A program made the position numbers and the translations under genes. 64,000 nucleotides of DNA. It comes from CALECP01 sp964389925 (GTDB taxonomy: Bacteria; Chloroflexota; Anaerolineae; Promineifilales; Promineifilaceae). The stretch covers positions 36,440-100,439 of the forward strand of contig CAYMGE010000009.1 in assembly GCA_964389925.1 (NCBI GenBank), given 5' to 3'. This document shows, piece by piece, positions 25,926-34,561 of the stretch. Numbering within the stretch: position 1 is the first letter of the stretch; the number at the start of each line of letters is the position of its first letter. The notes beneath the pieces are model-generated. The model had not been told where the DNA came from. It worked only from the letters and a program-made list of their open reading frames with translations, and searched no databases.

Positions 25926-26669
25926 TTATAAGAAACTAGCCGCCGCTTCATCTAACACAAACGTCAACTGTCCGTTTTCTGGCTGAATACGCTCAATCGG
26001 ATAAGCACTTAAATCCTGCTCACCATTGATAACTTGATCGATCATTTTGGATTTTTTCTCGCCGGTCACAAGCACAAAAATCTGTTTGGCTTTGTTGAGA
26101 ACAGTTTCGGTGAGCGTGATGCGTTGGGCGGGACGGTCTTCGTAATCGGCCGAAACGCCTCTCACACCCTCATCTGCCTCAGCAATCTCTGAGTTGGGAA
26201 ACAGCGAAGCGGTATGTCCATCTGACCCCATCCCTAGCAAAACAAAATCAAACACCGGCCACTCACTTATATGTTGATAAGCTGTGGCAAAGGTTTTTAG
26301 TTGCTGTATATAATCATCAATAGCCTCCTGCCCTCCCAGTTCCGTTTTCATCCGCCACACATTCTGCTCAGGAATCGGCCGACAGTCGATCAATGTCTCT
26401 TTTACCTGCTTATAATTGCTTCCATCCTCAGTTGGCAACACCAATCGCTCATCCCCCCAGAAAAGATGCACACAACGCCAATCTATACGACTCGCATACT
26501 CAGAGGTTGCCAGCAACTCGTACAAAGGCTGTGGTGTGCCGCCACCAGACAAAACGACGCTAAAAACATTATTTTGCTCAATCGCTGCTGTCGCGGTCGA
26601 AATAAAAATCTCAGCCATATACTTGGGAAGAGATTGTGAATCAGGTTGAATAATAATCGTTGGGTTCAT
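25926..26669 (-). CDS. pgl: 6-phosphogluconolactonase
   Basis: This 247-residue cytosolic enzyme of the DevB/Pgl type hydrolyses 6-phosphogluconolactone in the oxidative pentose phosphate pathway. The GlcN6P isomerase-like fold is marked by VVLSGGGTPQPLYELL, HLFWGDERLVLPTEDGSNY (the WGDER motif) and FVLLGMGSDGHTASLFPNS (the GxGxDGHxASLFP motif). Glucose-6-phosphate dehydrogenase and 6-phosphogluconate dehydrogenase, its usual neighbours, are not in the window. It lies on the same strand as the dcw cluster but after the ftsZ terminator. Confidence 0.95.
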   Translation of the reverse strand: MNPTIIIQPDSQSLPKYMAEIFISTATAAIEQNNVFSVVLSGGGTPQPLYELLATSEYASRIDWRCVHLFWGDERLVLPTEDGSNYKQVKETLIDCRPIPEQNVWRMKTELGGQEAIDDYIQQLKTFATAYQHISEWPVFDFVLLGMGSDGHTASLFPNSEIAEADEGVRGVSADYEDRPAQRITLTETVLNKAKQIFVLVTGEKKSKMIDQVINGEQDLSAYPIERIQPENGQLTFVLDEAAASFL

Positions 26670-26693
26670 CTGTTAAGTTTAGCGAAAAACAAA

Positions 26694-26727
26694 AAAGGCG
26701 CGATAGGTATATAACTATCGCGCCTTT
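26694..26727 (-). terminator. Strong intrinsic terminator of the dcw cluster
   Basis: A perfect 13-bp stem AAAGGCGCGATAG/CTATCGCGCCTTT (26694-26706 with 26715-26727) with an 8-nt loop. Read on the minus strand it is followed by a T-rich run with two blocks of Ts. It lies 17 bp after the ftsZ stop and marks the end of the division cluster transcript. Confidence 0.85.
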
Positions 26728-26743
26728 CTACAGTGTTTACTAG

Positions 26744-27973
26744 TTAATTTCCTTGTCGTCTTCGTAAAAATGCCGGAATGTCCGTATCATCACGATCCCA
26801 TGAGCGGCGTGGCTGATTTAGTCGCTCGCTTTTACGCACACGCTCATCACGTCCACTGCTGTCAACGGAAGCCAACTCGGCCTCACGCTGTTCGACAGAA
26901 GGACGTGTTGGTTCACGTGGTGGTGCGGTTGGGCGTGGTGGACTGTAGCTACTAGTTGTGGGAGAGCTATAGCTGCCCATCGTCGGGGAGCGGCGCACAG
27001 CAGGCGTGTGGTCAAAGTTGGTTGCGATGACGGTAATGCGGATTTCATCCTGCATATTCTCATCCACAACAGCACCAAAGATGAGGTTCACATCGGGATG
27101 TGCCGTTTCGCGGATGATGGAGGCTGCCTGATTGATTTCAAAGAGGCTCAGGTCATTGCCGCCGGTTACATTGAACAGGATGCCTTTTGCACCATCAATT
27201 GTTACATCGAGCAGCTTACTGGACAACGCCTGCATTGCGGCATCTTCAGCGCGACGGTCGCCACGACCGCGTCCGACTGCCATCAAGGCGGCTCCACCCA
27301 TTGACATGATTGTTTTGACATCTGCGAAGTCAAGGTTAATTAGACCGGGAACGGTGATCAGTTCACTGATACCCTGAATGCCCTGTTTCAAAACTTCGTC
27401 CGCCATGTGCAACGCTTCTGTGAAGGTCGTCCGCGGATCGGCCGACTCCAGCAACTTATCATTAGGAATGACAATTAACGTGTCAACATGTTCTTTTAAT
27501 TTTGTAATGCCCGCTTCGGCCGCTTTTGCTCGCGCCGAGCCTTCAAACGTGAAAGGTCGTGTGACAACACCAATTGTCAAGGCACCCTCTTCGCGTGCAA
27601 TGCGGCTGACGACAGGGGTTGCCCCTGTTCCTGTGCCGCCACCCATGCCGCACGTCACAAAAACCATATCTGAGCCACGAATCACCTGTCGCAGCTCTTC
27701 CACTGATTCTTCAGCTGCCTTTTCACCCATGCCCGGTCGGCCGCCCGCACCGAGTCCGCGTGTGGCGCGTTCACCAATGTGCATCCGTGTGGGGGCGCGG
27801 CTGCTCATCAACGCTTGGCTATCTGTATTCACGGCGACGAAGTCCACGCCGACGATCCCTTCCTCAATCATGCGGTTGACCGCATTGTTCCCACCACCAC
27901 CGACACCAACGACGCGGATAAGCGCGTTGCTCTCGATTTCAGGCATCCTTTGCATCCTTGCATTTCTGTCCAT
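26744..27973 (-). CDS. ftsZ: FtsZ, tubulin-like cell division GTPase
   Basis: This 409-residue protein polymerises into the Z ring. The GTP-binding G-box GGGTGTGA is within GMGGGTGTGATPVVS, and VGVGGGGNNAVNRM and NTDSQAL are the first nucleotide-contact loops. The T7 loop region with NLDFADVKTIMS supplies the catalytic Asp. A variable linker of about 60 residues rich in Ser, Pro and Arg leads to the C-terminal peptide DIPAFLRRR, the short motif that docks FtsA and other partners. AGAGGG precedes the ATG at 27973 by 9 nt. It is the last gene of the dcw cluster, directly after ftsA, and is closed by a strong terminator. Confidence 0.98.
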   Translation of the reverse strand: MDRNARMQRMPEIESNALIRVVGVGGGGNNAVNRMIEEGIVGVDFVAVNTDSQALMSSRAPTRMHIGERATRGLGAGGRPGMGEKAAEESVEELRQVIRGSDMVFVTCGMGGGTGTGATPVVSRIAREEGALTIGVVTRPFTFEGSARAKAAEAGITKLKEHVDTLIVIPNDKLLESADPRTTFTEALHMADEVLKQGIQGISELITVPGLINLDFADVKTIMSMGGAALMAVGRGRGDRRAEDAAMQALSSKLLDVTIDGAKGILFNVTGGNDLSLFEINQAASIIRETAHPDVNLIFGAVVDENMQDEIRITVIATNFDHTPAVRRSPTMGSYSSPTTSSYSPPRPTAPPREPTRPSVEQREAELASVDSSGRDERVRKSERLNQPRRSWDRDDTDIPAFLRRRQGN

Positions 27974-27999
27974 AATATTGAACCCTCTTTGAGAACGTA

Positions 28000-29217
28000 T
28001 TAGCCGGGTAAAAGCCGACCAAGAAACTCCTTTAAACGACCGCCCCGCGACGGGACTTCTGCCCGATTCGGCCGAAATGTGTTGTAGTCACTAATGCCCC
28101 AGCGCAAAAGCCCAACTGCTGTTGAATAAGCAGGGCTTTGCAGCCTGTCTACTAGGCCAACCAAATTGCGTGGTTTTGCAACTCGCGCTGGTACACCCAT
28201 AATTTTCTCCGCTGTATGCGTCAGATTTCGTAACTGCGCCGTTCCACCTGTTAACACGATGCCAGCAGGTAATAAGCCCGCATACCCCGACTGTTTCACA
28301 GAGGCAAGAATCATGTCGAACAACTCTTCCGCCCGCGCTTCGATCACTTCAGCCAAGTCACGGTAGCCAACCTCTATCTGTTCACCACTAAACGGTTTTA
28401 CTTTGAATGTATGTTCTGGATCAAGGTCTTTGGGGCGACAGTTGCCATGTTTGATCTTGATCTCGTCCGCAATGTCATAGGGGACACGCAGTCCAATAGC
28501 AATATCATTGCTAAAATGAAACCCGCCCAGCGCAATTACGTCCGTGTGCCAAACAGTGCCTTCTGTGAACAAGGCTATATCTGTCGTGCCACCACCAATG
28601 TCAGCAACGATGACACCCATTTCGCGCTCGGCCGGGTCAAGAACCGCTTCGGCCGATGCCAACACGTTTAGCACAAACTCTTCCGTCTTGATACCAACGT
28701 TACGCGAGACACTTTCTAAACTTTTTAGCGCGGCGGCCGATGCGGTAATAATATGCGCCTCGACCTCCATACGGCTTCCAAACATCCCAATGGGGCTAAC
28801 AATCCCAGAATGGTCATCAATCTGGTACCGACGTGGCACTACGTGTACTGTTTCTCGCTCTGCTGGGACAGCAATTGTTTGTGCGGTCTCCAAGGCCTTT
28901 CCAATGTCATCTTTTGTCACGCCATTGATGCTACGTGCAATTGTCACGACACCTGCGCTGTTTGAGGACTTCAGATGCTCGCCCGCCATGCTAACCAATG
29001 CCTGCGTCAGTTCATACCCCGATGACTGCTCGGCCTTTTCAACTGCTCGTGCAATTGCGATTGATGCGTCATTGACATCAACGACCATCCCCTTTTTCAT
29101 CCCACGAGATGGCTCAATGCCCAATCCAATAACTTGCAATTGACCATCGCGCACTTCACCCACAATCGCGCACACTTTTGTTGTACCAATGTCGAGACCG
29201 AATAGGATTCCTGCCAT
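28000..29217 (-). CDS. ftsA: FtsA, actin-like membrane tether of FtsZ
   Basis: This 405-residue protein has the actin/Hsp70 ATPase fold: FGLDIGTTKVCAIVG (phosphate 1), ADIGGGTTDIALF (phosphate 2) and GIVLTGGTAQL (adenosine loop). The SHS2-type 1C domain lies in between. It binds the FtsZ tail and the membrane. The C-terminal RGGRLKEFLGRLLPG is a short amphipathic helix, as in other FtsA proteins. It lies 26 bp upstream of ftsZ and 45 bp after ftsQ in the dcw operon. Confidence 0.97.
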   Translation of the reverse strand: MAGILFGLDIGTTKVCAIVGEVRDGQLQVIGLGIEPSRGMKKGMVVDVNDASIAIARAVEKAEQSSGYELTQALVSMAGEHLKSSNSAGVVTIARSINGVTKDDIGKALETAQTIAVPAERETVHVVPRRYQIDDHSGIVSPIGMFGSRMEVEAHIITASAAALKSLESVSRNVGIKTEEFVLNVLASAEAVLDPAEREMGVIVADIGGGTTDIALFTEGTVWHTDVIALGGFHFSNDIAIGLRVPYDIADEIKIKHGNCRPKDLDPEHTFKVKPFSGEQIEVGYRDLAEVIEARAEELFDMILASVKQSGYAGLLPAGIVLTGGTAQLRNLTHTAEKIMGVPARVAKPRNLVGLVDRLQSPAYSTAVGLLRWGISDYNTFRPNRAEVPSRGGRLKEFLGRLLPG

Positions 29218-29262
29218 TTTTCACATTAGAAATGAGGGTTTTTCGAGCAACCTCTTTCTTAT

Positions 29263-30255
29263 TTACTGCCCACTGACGACTGCATTAGCCGGTTTATAAA
29301 CGGGATTCTCGAGCACGCTTACATTGATGTACTCAATTGCAATTTCTTCACCTTGAACATGGTTAGCAATCGTTTCATAAACTGTGTGCTTACGCAACAA
29401 GTTCTCACCTGTACCAAACGTTGCCAGCCAGCCTCGCTCGTCATTGAAGCGCAGCCCACCGGATGGCGCAAACTCCATGTTGGTGATGTAGGGATATAAT
29501 TCTTGCAATTTCAGTGCGCCATTTAGTATCTCCTGTGGCACAAAATCGAGATAGGTTGTCGGAAGAATGGGAGACAAGTCAGTTTCAGGGCGTTGGGTTA
29601 AGTTAGGCTCCTGAATTGTCAAAGGCACAACAGCATTGACTTTGAGCAAATCAAATGTTTGATTATAAACTGGAACCAGTGTCCCACTTTTCGTCACCCA
29701 ATAATCACGACCATCTTCATTCCACAGTAGTATTGGGGTATCCTCCTCGATGATAATCTGCACATTATCTGGCCAATTGACGATGACTTCGGCCGTAATC
29801 ACCCCCGGCAACGCGCCGATTATCTCAGCCGCCTGCCCCGGCGCAATCGAAAAAATATGTGCGCCACGCAAGCCGCTCGCATCTAAAATCTCCATCGCTG
29901 AGAGAGCTTTCACGCCGTCAACAGAAACGTTATTTAAGTAAAAGCGTTCATTCGTACCAACGATATAAAGCGCATAAAGACAGCCCACCAGCAATAAAAA
30001 ACTATAAAACCGTGCCGACGACAGAAATAACCTCACGTTCGTGAGCGAACGAATCACGCCGCCAAAATCACGCCGAAAACGCCGCCAGCGTGCCGTCGTT
30101 GGCATCTCCTCCTGTGGTGCATTGGGCCGCAATGTCGTTGGCTTAGGTCGCCGCGAGCGAGACTTGCGTGCTGTTTGCTTTTTTAGCTTTTGTTTTCGTT
30201 TTGGCCTATTTGGTCGCAACGTGCCGCGTTTCCGCGTCGGGTCAAAAATATCCAT
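29263..30255 (-). CDS. ftsQ: FtsQ/DivIB division protein
   Basis: This 330-residue bitopic protein has a very basic cytosolic N-terminus of about 85 residues (KRKQKLKKQTARKSRSRRPK), one membrane helix (FYSFLLLVGCLYALYIVG) and a POTRA domain beginning RFYLNNVSVDGVKALSAMEILDASGL. The following beta region contains WLATFGTGENLLRKHTVYETI. FtsQ scaffolds the FtsQLB complex in the divisome. AAGGAAA lies 7 nt before the ATG. It lies between ddl and ftsA in the common dcw order. Confidence 0.9.
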   Translation of the reverse strand: MDIFDPTRKRGTLRPNRPKRKQKLKKQTARKSRSRRPKPTTLRPNAPQEEMPTTARWRRFRRDFGGVIRSLTNVRLFLSSARFYSFLLLVGCLYALYIVGTNERFYLNNVSVDGVKALSAMEILDASGLRGAHIFSIAPGQAAEIIGALPGVITAEVIVNWPDNVQIIIEEDTPILLWNEDGRDYWVTKSGTLVPVYNQTFDLLKVNAVVPLTIQEPNLTQRPETDLSPILPTTYLDFVPQEILNGALKLQELYPYITNMEFAPSGGLRFNDERGWLATFGTGENLLRKHTVYETIANHVQGEEIAIEYINVSVLENPVYKPANAVVSGQ

Positions 30256-30367
30256 GTTATTTCCTTCTCACGATGATCCTGCTATCGCAGAAGGCATCCT
30301 TCGATTCTAACAGGTTAATTTCGGGTTGGACAAGAGAGGCCAAAACCTGAAATCGACGCGCTAAAAT

Positions 30368-31477
30368 CTATACCTTATTCATAATTTTCTCGCTGTGTCG
30401 CTCTATTGCCAACTCAATTAACTGATCTAGTAAGATGCTGTAAGAAATTCCCGACGCTTCCCAAAGTTTTGGGTACATTGAGATGCTTGTAAAGCCCGGA
30501 ATCGTGTTGATTTCATTGATATAGAGTTTTTCTGTGCCAGTGTCTAGCAGAAAATCGACGCGACCTAACCCCGCGCAGTCGATTGCTTGATAGGCACGCA
30601 CAGCTAATCGTCGAACCTCATCACTCAATGCTGTTGGAATATCGGCCGGAATAAACAGCTCACTGTCATCTGTGATGTATTTAGCTTCATAATCGTAGAA
30701 ATCGCGTTTCGGCCGAACTTCTCCTACAACACTCGCCTGTGGGTCTTCATTTCCCAAAACGGCTACTTCCAATTCACGCACAGATACGCCTTGTTCAACA
30801 ACAATACGCCGATCATAGCGTGCTGCCTCATTGATGCCACCAATAAGCTCCTCAAAATCGGTACATTTTTTGATACCAACGCTCGATCCCAAGTTAGCTG
30901 GTTTTGTAAACATCGGATAGCGCAGGCTAGTTTGCAATTCATCCAGCACGTTGTCTGGTTCCCGTCTCCAGCGGTTGCGTGTTATCAGTCGCCATGGCAG
31001 AACAGGCAACTGATGGGCTTCCATGACATTTTTGAAGATTGCTTTGTCCATGCCGACGGCCGAGCCAACCACGTTTGCACCAATATATGGAACATTTGCT
31101 AACTCCAGCAACCCTTGAACCGTACCATCCTCTCCACATGTGCCGTGCAGAACGGGAAAAACGACATCAAGTTCAGTCAATGGCGTAATGCAATTTTGGC
31201 GATCAATGTGCATGAGCATCGCATCTTGTCCCCCTGCCAAAAACGCGCCGCGCTCCAGCGTCTCTTCATCTGGCAATGTCGCCGTGTCAACACTCGCGTT
31301 TAGCTGTGCCAATTGCGCCCCAAGAACCCATCTACCTTCCCGCGTAATCCCGATTGGCACAACCTCGTACTTCTCTCGATCTAGCGCAGCCATCACCGAC
31401 CGCGCTGAAACGAGCGAAACTTCATGTTCGCCGCTCCTTCCTCCAAAAATCACCCCTATTTTTCGTTTTTCACCCAT
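30368..31477 (-). CDS. ddl: D-alanine--D-alanine ligase
   Basis: This 369-residue ATP-grasp enzyme makes the D-Ala-D-Ala dipeptide used by MurF. The N-terminus VIFGGRSGEHEVSLVSA is the Ddl signature; PVLHGTCGEDGTVQGLLEL, KPANLGSSVGIKKC and GLGRVDFLLD with INEINTIPGFTSISMYPKL are ATP, metal and D-Ala binding blocks. It lies between murB and ftsQ in the dcw cluster. A weak Shine-Dalgarno (AAAGGAT) precedes the ATG. Confidence 0.96.
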   Translation of the reverse strand: MGEKRKIGVIFGGRSGEHEVSLVSARSVMAALDREKYEVVPIGITREGRWVLGAQLAQLNASVDTATLPDEETLERGAFLAGGQDAMLMHIDRQNCITPLTELDVVFPVLHGTCGEDGTVQGLLELANVPYIGANVVGSAVGMDKAIFKNVMEAHQLPVLPWRLITRNRWRREPDNVLDELQTSLRYPMFTKPANLGSSVGIKKCTDFEELIGGINEAARYDRRIVVEQGVSVRELEVAVLGNEDPQASVVGEVRPKRDFYDYEAKYITDDSELFIPADIPTALSDEVRRLAVRAYQAIDCAGLGRVDFLLDTGTEKLYINEINTIPGFTSISMYPKLWEASGISYSILLDQLIELAIERHSEKIMNKV

Positions 31478-31520
31478 AGAGAGATTGATCCTTTAAGCTT
31501 ATCTGAACGTGAGCGTGTCT

Positions 31521-32501
31521 TTATCGTTGATCATCTTGGACTTTTTCTTTGTCTGTTGGTGCTTGGTTTTCTATTTCAAAATGCCAGTCGCCGATCAATT
31601 CAATTTCTGGCTCTAGCTTGATGCCAAATGTTGAAAATATGACGTGCCAAACTTCAGCCAATAGTGCGCGGACATCTTCGGCCGTCGCGCTCTCATCACT
31701 AACAAACCAGTTGGCATGTTTTTTAGAGACCTCAACACCGCCGATGCGATACCCTTTCAACCCTGCGGCCTCAATCAAATAACCCGCATAATAATTTTCA
31801 GGGTTCTTGAAAATAGAGCCAAGCGTTGCGCCGCTGGGTTGTGTTTCTTTGCGGTGTGTCTGGAATGCTCGAGCGCGTGCGTTAAGGACGGCTGATGCCT
31901 CTGACTTTAGGCTGAGATCGGCCGAGACCACCACCATATCCTGCTCACGCTTTAACAAGCTGTTGCGATATTCATACGACAACTCATCATTATGGAAAAG
32001 TCGCACTCCTTCGCCGGGAACCCAAATATCGGCCGTCACCAAGCAGTCGGACAGACTCCCCCCGTGCGCCCCTGCGTTATTGACGACCGCGCCACCAACT
32101 GTTCCCGGAACACCAATCGCCCATTCTAAACCGCCTAGCCCGTTGCTGATGCACTGACGAGAGAGGGAAGAGAGATTCATGCCAGCTTCAACCGAGACCA
32201 CCACACTAAACCCACGATTGCGAAAACGCACCTTTTTGGCGCGATTCATAATAACTAATCCCGTTATCCCCGAATCGGCGACCAGCACATTGCTGCCGCC
32301 CCCGATGATGCGAAACGGTATCCCGTTTCTATATGCCATTTCGACGGCAGTGAGGAGATCATCCGTTGATCTCACCGTCAGTGCCATCTCTGCCTTTCCA
32401 CCGACCCGCGCTGACGTGTATTTCGCTAGCGGCTGATCGCACTTAAATGCGTCGCCAAAGCGTTGTGCAAATAAATCTTTTGCTAATCTTGGTACGGTCA
32501 T
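31521..32501 (-). CDS. murB: MurB, UDP-N-acetylenolpyruvoylglucosamine reductase
   Basis: This 326-residue FAD enzyme reduces UDP-GlcNAc-enolpyruvate to UDP-MurNAc. The FAD-binding region shows YTSARVGGKAEM, IIGGGSNVLVADSGITGLVI and IGVPGTVGGAVVNNAGAHG. The catalytic Ser lies in QPSGATLGSIFKNPE, and GYRIGGVEVSKKHANWFV is the C-terminal signature of the short (type II) MurB lacking the E. coli extra fold. It lies 22 bp downstream of murC and 43 bp upstream of ddl. Confidence 0.96.
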   Translation of the reverse strand: MTVPRLAKDLFAQRFGDAFKCDQPLAKYTSARVGGKAEMALTVRSTDDLLTAVEMAYRNGIPFRIIGGGSNVLVADSGITGLVIMNRAKKVRFRNRGFSVVVSVEAGMNLSSLSRQCISNGLGGLEWAIGVPGTVGGAVVNNAGAHGGSLSDCLVTADIWVPGEGVRLFHNDELSYEYRNSLLKREQDMVVVSADLSLKSEASAVLNARARAFQTHRKETQPSGATLGSIFKNPENYYAGYLIEAAGLKGYRIGGVEVSKKHANWFVSDESATAEDVRALLAEVWHVIFSTFGIKLEPEIELIGDWHFEIENQAPTDKEKVQDDQR

Positions 32502-32523
32502 ATCCCTATATTGCGTCGCGGTT

Positions 32524-33927
32524 TTAGCCCAACGCCCTCGATTTGTTTACCCGTTTATCTAGCCCATCCAAAACCAAGGCACCGACGAGATTTCCATCTC
32601 CTGCACCAAGTGTCAAAACGACATCTGTTGCGCCAATCCGGTCAAGAATATAAGCTGCTGCGTCTTCAATTGCGCCAATGTACCGCACATACGGATGTTG
32701 CATCGCGGCGACAATTTGTTCAGAATCAATTCCCAGCGTATCTCGCTCTCGACTGCGAAAAATATCTAGCACAATTACCTTGCTGCCATCATCGAATGCT
32801 CGCGTAAATTTATCAAAGTAGAGCTTTGTGCGACTGTAGGTGTGCGGTTGCCAGACTGCCCAGATGATGCGGTCGGCAAAGCGCTGTCGCGCGGCCGATA
32901 GCGTTACCTCAATTTCGGTTGGATGGTGAGCGTAGTCGTCCACGACCGTCACGCCACCAATTGCACCGATGGTTTGAAAACGTCGGCCGACTCCCCCAAA
33001 CTCACCCAGTGACCGACGAATTGTCTGAAAGTCAACATCCAACTTGTAAGCCACCGACAAAGCCATCATCGCGTTGCGAACATTATGTTCACCCGGCACT
33101 CGTAGCCGCACGATACCCAAAAGTGCATTTCCCTCCATTGCCACAAAATCGCTACCGCCAACGTTATTTGGCTGGATATTGGTCGCACGAATGTTGGTGC
33201 TTTTACCTAACCCAACTGTCACCGCATTGGGGTGAATGTTTGCGGCAATTGAATCATCACCATTGACATAAAGTGTGCCATCTTTTGGAACCTGTGCAGC
33301 AAATCGGTGAAAGGCATCCTTGTAGGCTGTGTCATCTACAAAAATATCGGGGTGATCGTGTTCGATGTTGTTAATGACTGCAATTTTGTAATCTAATCCC
33401 AAAAACATGTGGTCGTATTCATCCGCTTCGATGACGAAGTAATGACCCTTCCCAGCACGTGCATTGGTGTTGATTGAGGGCAAAATGCCACCAACGATAA
33501 CCGTTGGATCAAGACCTGCATCGATCAAAATTTGCGCGATCATGCTCGTTGTCGTTGTTTTGCCATGTGTACCAGCAATCGCAATGCCCACCTGCCCTGC
33601 CATGAGATGGCTCAAAAAATCTGAGCGTTTCAAAACAGGAATGCCGGCCTGTCTTGCCGCAATGATTTCAGGGTTATTTGAGGGAATAGCAGAGGAGATA
33701 ACAATCACATCGGCATCTGAAACATAGTTGGCAGCATGACCGTGATAGAGTTTGACACCCAGTTTGGGAAGTTCGGCCGAGAATTTGCTCTCTGCCCGAT
33801 CTGAACCCGACACACTATACCCACGCTCTGCTAAAACTCGCGCAATCGCCGAAATGCCGCTGCCGCCTATCCCGACGAGATGGACGTGCATATCGGCTTG
33901 TAACTCAAAACTTGCAACTTCAACCAT
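32524..33927 (-). CDS. murC: MurC, UDP-N-acetylmuramate--L-alanine ligase
   Basis: This 467-residue cytosolic Mur ligase adds L-Ala to UDP-MurNAc. HVHLVGIGGSGISAIARVL begins the UDP-binding domain, the P-loop is AGTHGKTTTTSMIA, and FVIEADEYDHMFL plus NNIEHDHPDIF mark the central domain. VVDDYAHHPTEIEVTL is the diagnostic MurC motif. An internal ATG 12 codons later (MHVHLVGIG) could be the start; neither has a strong Shine-Dalgarno. It follows the CvpA-like gene by 16 bp. Confidence 0.97.
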   Translation of the reverse strand: MVEVASFELQADMHVHLVGIGGSGISAIARVLAERGYSVSGSDRAESKFSAELPKLGVKLYHGHAANYVSDADVIVISSAIPSNNPEIIAARQAGIPVLKRSDFLSHLMAGQVGIAIAGTHGKTTTTSMIAQILIDAGLDPTVIVGGILPSINTNARAGKGHYFVIEADEYDHMFLGLDYKIAVINNIEHDHPDIFVDDTAYKDAFHRFAAQVPKDGTLYVNGDDSIAANIHPNAVTVGLGKSTNIRATNIQPNNVGGSDFVAMEGNALLGIVRLRVPGEHNVRNAMMALSVAYKLDVDFQTIRRSLGEFGGVGRRFQTIGAIGGVTVVDDYAHHPTEIEVTLSAARQRFADRIIWAVWQPHTYSRTKLYFDKFTRAFDDGSKVIVLDIFRSRERDTLGIDSEQIVAAMQHPYVRYIGAIEDAAAYILDRIGATDVVLTLGAGDGNLVGALVLDGLDKRVNKSRALG

Positions 33928-33943
33928 AATGATCGCTTTGAAC

Positions 33944-34561
33944 TCAAATAATCACAATCAAAATCACTAAAAATAGGATCACCATCAACAATGGCAATAG
34001 TAGTGGATTACCCCCTAAAACAGAGAGCGGAAGATATTGATAAACTGTGTTTGTCGCCACATCCAACGGTCGTTGAATCGTGATCGGATCAAATGGATAG
34101 GGAAAATTGTAGGGCAGTTGGATAAAGTCAAAACTGCCTGTGGCTGGATTACGCTGCACGCGATATTCCATAAAAGCAATAATCTGCCCAACAAGCAAAT
34201 AGCCATTGACCGACCCAATGATCCAACCTAACAGTTTGTCTTGGACATTATCAGCACGTTGGAGGCGGTTGCCCACACCGGGTGAAAGTTTTGGCCCCTG
34301 ATAACTAAAAAAGGCAATGACCAAATGTAGTGTTGAGAGTAAATAAAATTGACGACGCAAAATAATGTTGGTATCGATAGGGGCAGCGGCGGCATCGGCC
34401 CAGCCAAGCAAATCTAGTACGGCGGGGCCGAAGGTGTTGAGTGTAAAGATCGATAGCACTAAGCCTGCCGCCGCGACGAGTTCTTTCGCCCAGCCACGTA
34501 ATGCGCCAACGATGCCAAAAAAGATGACATTGATCCAGAAGAGTGTTGAAAGACTAACCAT
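33944..34561 (-). CDS. CvpA-like integral membrane protein within the dcw cluster
   Basis: This 205-residue protein has an N-terminal helix pair (LFWINVIFFGIVGALRGWAKELVAAAGLVLSIFTLNTFG) typical of CvpA-type proteins. A third helix follows (FYLLSTLHLVIAFFSYQG), then a glycine segment (GWIIGSVNGYLLVGQIIAFME), and a C-terminal helix ending VILFLVILIVII. CvpA in Escherichia coli is needed for colicin V production and envelope robustness; its mechanism is not settled. The ATG at 34561 overlaps the stop of murG by 8 bp, so it is translationally coupled to the cell wall genes. I do not know this placement in classical dcw clusters. Confidence 0.65.
   Translation of the reverse strand: MVSLSTLFWINVIFFGIVGALRGWAKELVAAAGLVLSIFTLNTFGPAVLDLLGWADAAAAPIDTNIILRRQFYLLSTLHLVIAFFSYQGPKLSPGVGNRLQRADNVQDKLLGWIIGSVNGYLLVGQIIAFMEYRVQRNPATGSFDFIQLPYNFPYPFDPITIQRPLDVATNTVYQYLPLSVLGGNPLLLPLLMVILFLVILIVII

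Noticed and set aside
27378..27992. Plus-strand open frame of 204 codons opposite ftsZ
   Set aside because: Composition mirrors the conserved ftsZ codons; there is no motif and it lies antisense to an essential gene.
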